From Paracoccaceae bacterium (GTDB lineage Bacteria; Pseudomonadota; Alphaproteobacteria; Rhodobacterales; Rhodobacteraceae), in the NCBI GenBank assembly GCA_003512825.1, contig DOOI01000089.1, forward strand, positions 531-22,673: a stretch of DNA of 22,143 nt, written 5' to 3'. Both the position numbers and the translations under genes were made by a program. The notes beneath the pieces were generated by a model that was given only the letters and a program-made list of their open reading frames with translations, did no database searches and was not told the origin of the DNA. Positions 7,541 to 14,990 of this stretch are shown here, one piece after another. Numbering within the stretch: the first letter of the stretch is position 1; every line of letters begins with the position of its first letter.

Positions 7541-9466
7541 ATGGCGCTTGGCGATGCCTATGTCTCAGTGATGACAACCGCAGGGCTGAACCTGATTCAG
7601 CAAGCGCTTTCTATTTATGATAGCGACCTGCGCTTGGTTATTTGTAACCGTCCGTTTCAAGAAATGTTCAACCTGCCGGTCGAGCATACAATGCCGGGCG
7701 CAGAATTCGCCGAAACCATTCGCTTGCTGGCCCAACGCGGCGAATATGGGGAAATAACCGACATTGAAGACATGGTGCGCCTGCGCGTCGAGCAGGCCCG
7801 CGCCTTCATTCCACATTATATGGAACGTACGCGCCCGGATGGCAGCACGATCAGCGTAGAAGGCTCCCCACTGCCGACCGGGGGCTGGGTCACCGTCTAC
7901 ACCGATATTTCGCGGGTAAAGACACAAGAATCATTGTTGCGCGCCCGCTCCGCAGAGCTTTCCGACAAAGTATTCGCCTATGCCGAAGAGCTGGCCGCCA
8001 AGAATCGTGAACTCGCCGCCACGATCACCGCTCTGGAAGAAATGAAACGCCAATTGACCGAAACCGAGGCCCGCACGCGACTAACGACGGAAATGATGCC
8101 CGCTCACATCGCGCATGTGAACCGCCGAGGCGTCTACACCTTCTCAAACCGTCGCCTCAATGCGGTCATGCCCGGCAGGCCCTCGAACATCGTCGGTCAG
8201 CCCATTTCCGTGGTTCTGGGGGAGCAGATTCATCAAGCAATTCGCCCGAACCTCGACCAAGCGTTTTCCGGTTCGGCCTCTGTGGTTGAGTTTACCGCCG
8301 AAGAAAGCGGGCGGCGGATCAGAACTGCGTTGACCCCTGACCGAGCGCCCTCGGGCGAATTACAAGGCGTCTACATCCTATCGATGGATGTGACCGAAGA
8401 AACCCAAGCCCGTTCTGCTTTGCAACAAACACGCCGTCGCGAAATGGCCGCGCAACTCACCTCGGGCTTGGCACATGATTTCTCCAACCTGCTGACCATC
8501 GTTCTGGGCAGTCAATCCCGTCTCAAGCGCTTTGATCTACCCGAGGGCGCCCATGATCTGGTCGCAGCAACACTTTCTGCGGCGCAACGCGGTGGCGCGC
8601 TGTTAAATCGTATTGCTGACATCACCACCAGTCGCGAATGGCGAGCACTTCCTACCAACCTCTCCGCCTTGCTTTCCGATCTGGAAACGCTTGCTTTTCC
8701 GGCCCTTTCGCCAGAGGTTCGCTTTGAAATCATCAACGAAATCCCCGATAAATTCGTGCTCCTCGACAGTGGCATGGTCCAAGATGCGCTTCTCAATCTC
8801 ATTCTAAACGCTCGTGATGCGCTCGATGGTGCGGGGCAAATCCAGATCACTGTTTCATCCGTGCAAGAAACTTGGGTGGATTTCACGGTTGCCGATACCG
8901 GACCCGGTTTTTCTGAGGTGGCTCTCGAGCATGCGCTGGAACCTTTCTTTACCACAAAGGGTGGTGAGGGGTCTGGCCTTGGGTTGGCGATGGTCTATGA
9001 CATGGCCAAACTTGCCGGTGGGCGGGTGCGGGTAACGAATGCGCCAGAAGGGGGCGCGCAGGTCAGTTTGCGGGTGCCGCTGCGCGTAGCCAATGCCTCG
9101 CCCGTTCCGGGTTTGATCCTTTTGGTCGAAGACAGCGATGACATCCGCGCCTCGGTGCGTGAGATGATCACCGCAATGGGCCATGCGGTGATTGAAGCCA
9201 CAAGCGTCACGGAAGCCCTCACGCTTCTGGCGGAAGTCCCTGAAATCACGCAAGTTCTCTCAGATATCTCTTTGGAGGGCGAGCAAACGGGGCTCGATCT
9301 GGCCTTGCATCTCAAGCGCGCGAATGTGTTAACCTGCCTGATGACCTCCCTGCCCACCGATCACACGCTTCATCTAGAGGCCCGACTGATTTCGCCGGTT
9401 TTGCACAAACCTTTCACTTCGGCCGAGCTGTCGGCTCATTTGACACGATTTGAGTCTTCGACATGA
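7541..9466 (+). CDS. Soluble PAS-domain hybrid histidine kinase with C-terminal receiver
   Basis: This is a 641-residue sensor kinase without membrane segments, so it senses a cytoplasmic signal. Domain order: N-terminal PAS-like domain (about 12-125), coiled coil (about 130-180), second PAS-like domain (about 185-285), HisKA with SGLAHDFSNLL (phospho-acceptor His312), HATPase with N-box NARDA (Asn423), DTGPG (452-456) and FFTTKGGEGSGLGL (469-482), then a receiver (about 525-638) with acidic pocket VEDSDD (529-534), phospho-acceptor Asp575 and Lys623. All catalytic residues look intact. The ATG at 7541 follows AAGGAGG at seven bases; an in-frame ATG 24 codons upstream lacks such a site. The gene overlaps the response-regulator start by ATGA and diverges from the acyl-CoA synthetase operon, which it probably controls. 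The signal may be the CoA ester or acid substrate (inference). Confidence 0.9.
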   Translation: MALGDAYVSVMTTAGLNLIQQALSIYDSDLRLVICNRPFQEMFNLPVEHTMPGAEFAETIRLLAQRGEYGEITDIEDMVRLRVEQARAFIPHYMERTRPDGSTISVEGSPLPTGGWVTVYTDISRVKTQESLLRARSAELSDKVFAYAEELAAKNRELAATITALEEMKRQLTETEARTRLTTEMMPAHIAHVNRRGVYTFSNRRLNAVMPGRPSNIVGQPISVVLGEQIHQAIRPNLDQAFSGSASVVEFTAEESGRRIRTALTPDRAPSGELQGVYILSMDVTEETQARSALQQTRRREMAAQLTSGLAHDFSNLLTIVLGSQSRLKRFDLPEGAHDLVAATLSAAQRGGALLNRIADITTSREWRALPTNLSALLSDLETLAFPALSPEVRFEIINEIPDKFVLLDSGMVQDALLNLILNARDALDGAGQIQITVSSVQETWVDFTVADTGPGFSEVALEHALEPFFTTKGGEGSGLGLAMVYDMAKLAGGRVRVTNAPEGGAQVSLRVPLRVANASPVPGLILLVEDSDDIRASVREMITAMGHAVIEATSVTEALTLLAEVPEITQVLSDISLEGEQTGLDLALHLKRANVLTCLMTSLPTDHTLHLEARLISPVLHKPFTSAELSAHLTRFESST

Positions 9467-10167
9467 CCACTGCTCCCCTTGTTTCCATCCTCGACGACGA
9501 ACCCGCCATTCGCATCATGTTGGCCCATGCCCTTGAAGAGGCTGGATTTCGTACCATGAGTTTTGGGCGGGCGACGGAGTTTGAGGCGGCGTTGCGGATG
9601 GCGGTGCCGGATGTTTGTTTGGTTGATCTGTCCTTGCCAGATCGCGATGGGCTGACTTTGGTGCATCGGCTGGCATTGGAACAGGGGGCGACGGTGATCA
9701 TTATTTCGGGCCGCGCGCAGGTGCAGGACCGGGTGACTGGCCTTGAGTTAGGAGCGGATGATTACATCATAAAGCCCTTCGACCCGGCAGAGGTTGTGGC
9801 GCGAATCCGAGCGAGATTACGCCGAGACAAGTCTACGCAACCCGTTGGAAATACGGCACATTTCTCAGGGTGGACGGCTCATTTCGACAGCTACATCCTG
9901 TCAGAAGCAACCGGAGAGGAGACCCCGTTTTCCCATGCCGAAGGCGAGGTCTTGCGGCTCTTTCTTGAGCGGCCAAAACGGCTGGTGAGCCGGGCGGCGA
10001 TGCAGGAAATTCTGGGCGGTGTGGCGGGTGAGAGTTTTGACCGGGCGATGGATGTGCGAATTTCACGGCTTCGCACCAAATTGCGGGAAGATCCGAAAAA
10101 CCCACGCCTTATCAAGACGATATATGGTGCGGGCTATATTTTCCTCGGTGAGGTCAGCTGGAGCTGA
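9463..10167 (+). CDS. OmpR-family response regulator
   Basis: This 234-residue DNA-binding regulator is the evident partner of the hybrid kinase, whose stop it overlaps by ATGA. The receiver domain (about 5-118) has acidic residues Asp11/Asp12, phospho-acceptor Asp55 in VDLSLPD, Ser82 in ISGR and Lys104 in KPFD. The C-terminal winged-helix domain (about 135-230) shows the expected RAMDVRISRLRTKL recognition helix and the wing ending IKTIYGAGYIF. All phosphorylation residues are present. OmpR-type proteins usually bind as dimers to direct repeats. The nearest target would be the 7338-7540 divergent region, or promoters elsewhere. Regulation of the transporter/ligase operon is inferred from position. 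Confidence 0.93.
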   Translation: MTTAPLVSILDDEPAIRIMLAHALEEAGFRTMSFGRATEFEAALRMAVPDVCLVDLSLPDRDGLTLVHRLALEQGATVIIISGRAQVQDRVTGLELGADDYIIKPFDPAEVVARIRARLRRDKSTQPVGNTAHFSGWTAHFDSYILSEATGEETPFSHAEGEVLRLFLERPKRLVSRAAMQEILGGVAGESFDRAMDVRISRLRTKLREDPKNPRLIKTIYGAGYIFLGEVSWS

Positions 10168-10208
10168 CGCCCGACGCAACAGGTATGATTTACGTATGTT
10201 TGACGTCT

Positions 10209-10243
10209 GGTTTGCGTCATGACGCAAACCCGTCCGACGGGTT
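10209..10243. terminator. Two overlapping perfect palindromes between convergent genes
   Basis: A perfect 22-bp palindrome (10209-10230, core TTTGCGTCATGACGCAAA) is followed by AACCCGTC-C-GACGGGTT (10227-10243), 8-bp arms with a one-base spacer that share AACC with the first. They lie in the 85-bp gap between the convergent response-regulator and amidohydrolase genes, so a bidirectional transcription stop is the simplest reading. There is no T-run on either side, and only one of the two hairpins can form at a time. A protein-binding operator is the alternative, since a 22-bp perfect dyad without a loop is more like a protein site than an RNA hairpin. Confidence 0.5.
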
Positions 10244-10252
10244 GGGAATAGG

Positions 10253-11458
10253 TCAGTTCTGACTGCGCTGAACCGCACGGGCCAAGACCCTCAGACCCGT
10301 GACCAAATCGGCCTCATCCGTGTCTTCGGCAAAGTCATGGCTGATGCCATTGATGGAGGGGACAAAGAGCATGGCCGCAGGCATCAGCCGCGACACGCCC
10401 GTAGCATCATGCAACGCGCCCGAAGGCATATCCCGCCACGCGCCGGGGCATTCCGCCTCGGCGGCATCAGACAAGGCCGCGCGCAAATGCGGCGCCATGG
10501 CGACAGGGTCAAGCCCCAGCATCGGCCCATAGGAGAGTGACAGACCACGCGCGGTGCTGACCTCGGTCAAAAGCGCGCGGATCGCCGCCTCCATGGCCGC
10601 GAGCCGTGCAAGATCGCCATCCCGCCATTGCATGGAAAAGCGACATTCACCGGGAATGACGGAATGCGCGCCGGGATGCAGCACCACATGGCCTATGGTC
10701 CAGACGCTGTCGGGGGTAACGATCCCGGCCAGCCGTTCGGGCAGGCGTGCGGCCACCTCGGCCAGCCCTTGAAACGCATCGCGGCGCAGATGCATCGGTG
10801 TGGTGCCCGCATGGTTTTGCGCCCCTTTCAGCGTGACGACCATATCGCGGATACCGACAATCGCGGTGACCACCCCGACCTTTTCGCCAGCGGCATCAAG
10901 CCATGGGCCTTGTTCGATATGCATTTCGATATAGCCCGAAAACCGGGATGGATCGACCGGGCCAGTGACCCGCGCGCCCAAGGCCCGGCGAGCCACCCCC
11001 AAGAGATGGCCATCGCGATCGGTCAGGTCATCGGCGGCCTCTTGTGAGAGTGTGCCGGACCAGACCGCACTGCCCGTGGTCACGCCAAAGCGGCCTTCTT
11101 CGTCTTGGAATGACACCACCGAGACGCGCGGCCCCCCTGCTTCGCGCGCGGCACGCGCCACCTCGAGCCCGGCAATCACCCCCAGCGCCCCATCAAGCCA
11201 CCCCCCCTCGGGCTGGGTATCGGAATGCGAGCCGAGCAACACAGAGGGGCCATCCTCGGGGCATAAACCAAAGAGATTGCCCATCGCGTCCATCTCGACC
11301 CGCAACCCTGCGGCGCGCATCTGCGCGGCCAGCCAATCGCGCGCGGCAATCTCGGCCGGGTCATAGGCGCGACGCACCACCCCTTTGCCCGGCCCGGCGG
11401 CGCCAATCGTGCGAAGCTGGTGGAGATCTGCCAGAAAACGGGTGGGGTTGATCTGCAT
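10253..11458 (-). CDS. M20-family amidohydrolase (N-carbamoyl-amino-acid hydrolase / allantoate amidohydrolase type)
   Basis: This is a 401-residue cytoplasmic metal-dependent hydrolase of the hydantoinase/carbamoylase subfamily. It would cleave a ureido or amide bond in a compound such as an N-carbamoyl amino acid, ureidopropionate or allantoate. Metal-site motifs are intact: [18 protein letters not shown] (His78, Asp89), FQDEEGRFG (Glu120/121), EMHIEQGP (His180) and [11 protein letters not shown] (His374). The dimerisation-domain substrate motif NHAGTTPM (215-222) is also present. Length is normal for the family (400-420). The ATG has AGGAG seven bases upstream. It is convergent with the two-component genes and divergent from the phosphatase gene, so probably monocistronic. 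The exact substrate is not readable. Proximity to lysine-catabolism genes hints at amino-acid nitrogen salvage, but that is weak. Confidence 0.9.
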   Translation of the reverse strand: MQINPTRFLADLHQLRTIGAAGPGKGVVRRAYDPAEIAARDWLAAQMRAAGLRVEMDAMGNLFGLCPEDGPSVLLGSHSDTQPEGGWLDGALGVIAGLEVARAAREAGGPRVSVVSFQDEEGRFGVTTGSAVWSGTLSQEAADDLTDRDGHLLGVARRALGARVTGPVDPSRFSGYIEMHIEQGPWLDAAGEKVGVVTAIVGIRDMVVTLKGAQNHAGTTPMHLRRDAFQGLAEVAARLPERLAGIVTPDSVWTIGHVVLHPGAHSVIPGECRFSMQWRDGDLARLAAMEAAIRALLTEVSTARGLSLSYGPMLGLDPVAMAPHLRAALSDAAEAECPGAWRDMPSGALHDATGVSRLMPAAMLFVPSINGISHDFAEDTDEADLVTGLRVLARAVQRSQN

Positions 11459-11761
11459 CTTGCGGCTCCTGTGACGGCGATGGACGCATCATGAGGCCCC
11501 GCCGGCGCGGCGCAAGTCTTTCGTGCCGCTCCTGTGCGAAAGCAAGCGCTTGTGGGGACTGCGGGAGCCTCCGGCGGGGATATTTGACGCAAGAAGAGCC
11601 AAAGCGCGCCCGCATGCGCCCTGCCTGCATGCGCCCAGCCTGGCCCGCATGCGCCCAGCCCGCGTGAGCGGTGCCGAGAGAGCGGCGGCGGTGTGGGTGC
11701 GGGGCATCTTGCACCTTGCGGGCGCGCGCATTAGGCGGGAGGGGCAAGCAAGGAGAGCCGC
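11459..11761. promoter_or_regulatory. 303-bp divergent intergenic region with terminator-like motif and repeats
   Basis: No credible gene is seen here. The region lies between divergent starts and should hold promoters for both. It contains GCCTCCGGCGGGGATATTT (11567-11585), a GC hairpin followed by an AT stretch. I recall this motif from many Rhodobacterales intergenic regions, usually downstream of genes, so its place upstream of two starts is odd and may mark a lost gene. A triplet repeat follows (listed separately). The ribosome site AGGAG for the phosphatase ends six bases before 11762. Confidence 0.4.
11612..11660. repeat. Three direct copies of a 14-bp repeat GCATGCGCCCWGCC
   Basis: Copies are at 11612-11625 (W = T), 11627-11640 (W = A) and 11647-11660 (W = A), starting 15 and 20 bp apart. 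Each begins with the 6-bp palindrome GCATGC. There are too few copies, spaced too closely, for a CRISPR array. They could be binding sites for a regulator of the phosphatase/lysine genes or a small tandem duplication. Confidence 0.7.
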
Positions 11762-12415
11762 ATGAGCACCATCACCTTGATCCGACATGGGCAAGCCAAT
11801 TCTGCGGCGCGCGATGAGACGAGCTATGATCAATTGTCTGAACTCGGGCATCAGCAGGCCCGGTGGCTTGGTGCCTATTTTCGGACTGTCGAGGAGCCTG
11901 TGACGCGGGTCTATTGCGGCACATTGCGGCGGCATCGCGAGACTGTTGCGGGGATGGCCTTGGCCCCGGCGGCACGAGAAGATGCGCGGCTTAATGAATT
12001 GTCGTATTTTGGAATGGCAGAGATTGCGGCGCGGGTGCATGGGCTGAAACATCCCGAGGGGCGCGAGGAGTTTGCCGCGCATATGCCCAAGCTTTTCAAG
12101 CTGTGGCAGGAAGGGGCGCTGCCAGATGCGCCCGAGCCGTTTGACGGGTTTTCGGCGCGGGTGGCCGAAGCCATCGCAGAGATCGCAGCGGGCACCGGGC
12201 CTGCGGTGGTGGTCACCTCGGGTGGATTGATTGGCATGGTGATGCGGCAGGTGATGGGCCTGTCGATTGAGGCGATGTCACATGCCTGTCTCGCCATCAT
12301 GAACACCTCGGTGCATCAATTGCATCCGGTCGCGGGGCGGCCAATTTTGGTGCAGTTCAATGCGGTGCCGCATCTGGATGCGCCAGAGCGGCGATTTGCC
12401 CGCACGCATCTGTAA
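11762..12415 (+). CDS. Histidine-phosphatase-superfamily protein with altered second His
   Basis: This is a 217-residue cytoplasmic protein of the phosphoglycerate-mutase-like histidine phosphatase fold. The N-terminal LIRHGQA motif (phospho-acceptor His9), CGTLRRHRET (52-61, phosphate-binding Arg) and LNELSYFGM (77-85, acidic catalytic residue Glu79) are present. At the second catalytic-His position the usual SHGG reads TSGG (152-155), so Ser153 replaces His. Similar VTSGG variants occur in a subfamily of these proteins, so activity or substrate may differ from classical PGM. The ATG has AGGAG six bases upstream. It sits 60 bp before the lysine-catabolism operon on the same strand and may be co-transcribed. 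No specific substrate can be assigned. Confidence 0.88.
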   Translation: MSTITLIRHGQANSAARDETSYDQLSELGHQQARWLGAYFRTVEEPVTRVYCGTLRRHRETVAGMALAPAAREDARLNELSYFGMAEIAARVHGLKHPEGREEFAAHMPKLFKLWQEGALPDAPEPFDGFSARVAEAIAEIAAGTGPAVVVTSGGLIGMVMRQVMGLSIEAMSHACLAIMNTSVHQLHPVAGRPILVQFNAVPHLDAPERRFARTHL

Positions 12416-12433
12416 CCCCCCTTTCGGGCGGGC

Positions 12434-12457
12434 GCGGTGCGGAGTAGGCTCCACCGC
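12434..12457 (+). other. Intercistronic hairpin before the saccharopine genes
   Basis: GCGGTG (12434-12439) pairs with CACCGC (12452-12457), and inner GAG/CTC can extend the stem. No T-run follows and the hairpin ends 18 bases before the next start codon. It may be an attenuator or mRNA processing site between the phosphatase and saccharopine dehydrogenase genes. Confidence 0.35.
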
Positions 12458-12475
12458 GATCTTGAGGAGAATTCC

Positions 12476-13531
12476 ATGACACATATCTGGGTGCGCGCCG
12501 AGCAGCGGCCGAATGAAGACCGCGTTGGGCTGACGCCAGCGGGAGCGGCGGCGTTGATCGCCAAGGGATATCGGTTGACAGTCGAGGAGAGCCGGACGCG
12601 GGCGATTGGCCTAGAGGGCTATCGTGCAGCCGGCGCAGAGATTGCGGCTGAGGGGTCATGGCCAGAGGCGCCGCGCGACGCCATCATCTTTGGCCTGAAG
12701 GAATTGCCGGAAGATGGCACGCCATTGCCGCATCGTCACATCCTTTTTGGGCATGCGTATAAGGGGCAGTCGGCGGGGCGGACCTTGCTGGAGCGGTTCA
12801 AGGCCGGGGGCGGGACGCTTTATGATCTTGAGTATCTGGTGGATGAGAGCGGTCGGCGCGTGGCGGCTTTTGGCTATTGGGCCGGGTTTGCCGGGGCGGC
12901 TGTGACGGTAAAGGCGTGGTTGGCGCAGCAGTGGGATCAGGTTTGTGGACCGGTGGGGGCCTATGCGAGCCGGGATGCTTTGGTGGCGGAGTTGGAAGAG
13001 GAATTGGCCGTGCTGGGGGGGCGGTTGCCTTCGGCGTTGGTTATTGGGGCCTTGGGGCGGGTTGGGCGCGGGGCGTCGGACTTGTGCGAGGCCTTGTCGA
13101 TGCCCGTGACGCGCTGGGACATGGCGGAGACTGCATCGGGGGGGCCATTCCCGGAGGTGTTAGAGCATGACATTTTCCTCAATTCGATCCTCGCCATGCC
13201 GGGCTGTCCGGTGTTTGTGCCTGCCGAGGCAACCGGAGCGGCGCGGCGTTTGAGCGCGATCGGGGATATTGCCTGTGATCCGACCTCGGATTTCTCGCCG
13301 GTGAAGGTGTATGATCGCACGACGACATGGGAGGAGCCGGTGATCAGGGTGCATGACGCGCCCCCACTGGACGTGATGGCGATCGATAATTTGCCTTCGA
13401 TGTTGCCCAAGGAATCGTCAGAGGATTTTGCCGCGCAACTGTTGCCGCATTTGTTGGAGCTGGAGGCGCTGGAGGCGGGTGTTTGGGGGCGGGCGCAGGC
13501 CACGTTTGCCAAGCATATTGCGGCGGTGTGA
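12476..13531 (+). CDS. LYS1-type saccharopine dehydrogenase (lysine-2-oxoglutarate reductase role)
   Basis: This 351-residue NAD(P)-dependent enzyme interconverts lysine plus 2-oxoglutarate with saccharopine. It closely parallels yeast LYS1: WVRAEQRPNEDRVGLTP at 5-21 (substrate Arg), FGLKELPED at 72-80 with Lys75, FGHAYK at 91-96 with His93 (the catalytic Lys/His pair of LYS1), dinucleotide fold GALGRVGRGA at 191-200, WDMAETASGGPF at 214-225, and IDNLPSMLPKESS at 303-315. Length is close to LYS1 (373). The ATG follows GGAG by six bases; an upstream in-frame ATG 13 codons earlier lacks a site. One base separates its stop from the SemiSWEET gene, and the LYS9-like partner follows. Bacteria make lysine by the diaminopimelate route, so this pair most likely works in catabolism toward 2-aminoadipate semialdehyde, as in plant and animal LKR/SDH. 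Confidence 0.92.
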   Translation: MTHIWVRAEQRPNEDRVGLTPAGAAALIAKGYRLTVEESRTRAIGLEGYRAAGAEIAAEGSWPEAPRDAIIFGLKELPEDGTPLPHRHILFGHAYKGQSAGRTLLERFKAGGGTLYDLEYLVDESGRRVAAFGYWAGFAGAAVTVKAWLAQQWDQVCGPVGAYASRDALVAELEEELAVLGGRLPSALVIGALGRVGRGASDLCEALSMPVTRWDMAETASGGPFPEVLEHDIFLNSILAMPGCPVFVPAEATGAARRLSAIGDIACDPTSDFSPVKVYDRTTTWEEPVIRVHDAPPLDVMAIDNLPSMLPKESSEDFAAQLLPHLLELEALEAGVWGRAQATFAKHIAAV

Positions 13532-13532
13532 G

Positions 13533-13787
13533 ATGACGCCCAGTTTGGCGATTGGCTATCTTGCGGCGATTATGGGCACGGTGTGCTGGATCCCGCAGGC
13601 GGTGCAGGTGTGGCGGACGCGCGATACGCGCTCGCTGTCGCTGATGGCCAATTTGATGTTTCTGGTCACGGTTATCTTGTGGCTGATTTATGGGGTGATG
13701 ATCCTCGATGTGCCGTTGATCGTGGCGAATGTGGTGTCGACCACGGCGATGATTACGATCGTGGCGGCGAAGCTGAAATTCAAGTGA
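13533..13787 (+). CDS. SemiSWEET / PQ-loop small transporter
   Basis: This 84-residue protein has three membrane helices (about 4-24, 36-56, 60-79), one SWEET repeat that functions as a homodimer. The PQ motif is WIPQAVQVWRTRDTRSLSL (19-37), aligning residue for residue with E. coli SemiSWEET as I remember it. Trp50 and Asn66, the sugar-pocket residues in that protein, are both present. It starts one base after the LYS1-like stop, with no room for an independent promoter, and 12 bp before the LYS9-like gene, so it is co-expressed with lysine catabolism. Known SemiSWEETs carry sugars. However, the wider PQ-loop family includes lysosomal lysine/arginine (PQLC2/LAAT-1) and cystine (cystinosin) carriers. 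A lysine, saccharopine or aminoadipate substrate is therefore an inference worth testing. Confidence 0.9.
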   Translation: MTPSLAIGYLAAIMGTVCWIPQAVQVWRTRDTRSLSLMANLMFLVTVILWLIYGVMILDVPLIVANVVSTTAMITIVAAKLKFK

Positions 13788-13799
13788 GGGAGTGAGGGA

Positions 13800-14939
13800 A
13801 TGACGATTCATTGGTGCGGCACGGGGTTGTCGGCAGTGCCGGGGCTGCGGCGGTTGATTGCGGCGGGCTATCCGGTGACGGTGTGGAACCGCACTGTGAA
13901 GAAGGCGCAGGATGCGGTGGGCGATGTGGCCACGGATATTCGCGCCTTTGACATGGAGGCCGTCGCGGTGGCCTTGCAGCCGGGTGATGTGGTGGTGTCG
14001 ATGTTGCCGGGTGATTGGCATGTGCCGCTGGCCAAAGCCTGCCTTGCGGCGGGGGCGCAGTTTGTGTCGTCGTCTTATATTGCGCCGGAAATGCGGGCAC
14101 TTGATGATGCCGCGCGCGAGAAGGGCCTCGCTTTCGTGAATGAGGTGGGGCTTGATCCCGGCATTGACCATTTGATGGCGCATCAATTGGTGGATGAGTA
14201 CAAGGCCTCGGCCGCGTTTGACCCCAAGAACCACCTGAGCTTTTTGAGCTATTGCGGTGGTGTGCCAAAAATAGCCAATCCGTTCCGCTACAAATTCTCA
14301 TGGTCGCCCTTGGGTGTGCTCAAAGCGCTGCGCTCGCCGTCGCGCTCGCTTAAGGATTACAAGGAATTCAAGGTGGATCGGCCATGGAATGCCATCACCA
14401 CCTACACCGCCCCTCTGAAGACGCCAGAAGATTTCGAGGTTTATCCCAACCGCGACAGCTATCCCTTCATGGAGCAATACCATTTCGATCCGAATTGGCC
14501 GGTCAAGACCTTCGTGCGCGGCACGCTGCGGCTCAATGGCTGGGCCGAAGCCTGGAAGGATGTCTTTACCGAGATCGAAACGCTGACGGGGCCTGAGGGC
14601 GATGCACGGCTGAAGGACATGTCGGACGGGTTCTGGGAGAACAACGCCTATGATGAGGGCGAGCCGGACCGGGTGGTCTTGGTGGTGGATCTGAAGGCCG
14701 AGAAAGACGGCAAAGCAGTCTGGCACAAGACCTATGTGATGGACGCTTGGGGCGACGCAAAGGGCACCGCGATGGGCCGTTTGGTGTCGATCCCGGTGAG
14801 CCTTGCCGTGGAAGCGGTGCTGAAGGGCACGATTGCGCCCGGCGTTTCGGCGGCCCCGTCTGAACCTGCAATGGTGGCCGATTGGATGGCGACGATTGGC
14901 GGGCTCTGCCAACATCTCGACGTGGTCGATAATATTTAA
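13800..14939 (+). CDS. LYS9-type saccharopine dehydrogenase (glutamate-forming role)
   Basis: This 379-residue enzyme would oxidise saccharopine to glutamate and 2-aminoadipate 6-semialdehyde. It follows the yeast LYS9 / plant SDH-domain pattern: N-terminal Rossmann motif CGTGLSAVPGL (6-16), SSYIAPEM (91-98), NEVGLDPGIDH (114-124), SYCGGVP (150-156), NPFRYKFSWSPLGVL (160-174), YPNRDS (215-220) and RGTLR (240-244). It is shorter than LYS9 (446), mainly in the N-terminal and C-terminal parts. A G-rich ribosome site (GAGGGAG) lies about nine bases before the ATG. With the LYS1-like protein it makes up a two-gene version of the fused LKR/SDH enzyme. The semialdehyde dehydrogenase needed next is not in the window. 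A strong terminator follows. Confidence 0.92.
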   Translation: MTIHWCGTGLSAVPGLRRLIAAGYPVTVWNRTVKKAQDAVGDVATDIRAFDMEAVAVALQPGDVVVSMLPGDWHVPLAKACLAAGAQFVSSSYIAPEMRALDDAAREKGLAFVNEVGLDPGIDHLMAHQLVDEYKASAAFDPKNHLSFLSYCGGVPKIANPFRYKFSWSPLGVLKALRSPSRSLKDYKEFKVDRPWNAITTYTAPLKTPEDFEVYPNRDSYPFMEQYHFDPNWPVKTFVRGTLRLNGWAEAWKDVFTEIETLTGPEGDARLKDMSDGFWENNAYDEGEPDRVVLVVDLKAEKDGKAVWHKTYVMDAWGDAKGTAMGRLVSIPVSLAVEAVLKGTIAPGVSAAPSEPAMVADWMATIGGLCQHLDVVDNI

Positions 14940-14990
14940 CTGGGGGGTCTGCTGTTTGGCGCAGCCTGACGCATCACCTCAGGACAAAAG

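Noticed and set aside
11612..11660. CRISPR array
   Set aside because: There are only three 14-bp copies with 1- and 6-bp gaps, no spacer-sized intervals and no cas genes.
11523..11765. Possible 80-residue plus-strand gene in the divergent gap
   Set aside because: It has low-complexity Ala/Arg composition caused by the GCATGCGCCC repeats, no ribosome site, and runs into the phosphatase start.
13344..14234. Minus-strand frame opposite the SemiSWEET and LYS9-like genes
   Set aside because: Its translation is dominated by His, Arg and Pro and overlaps two well-supported plus-strand genes.
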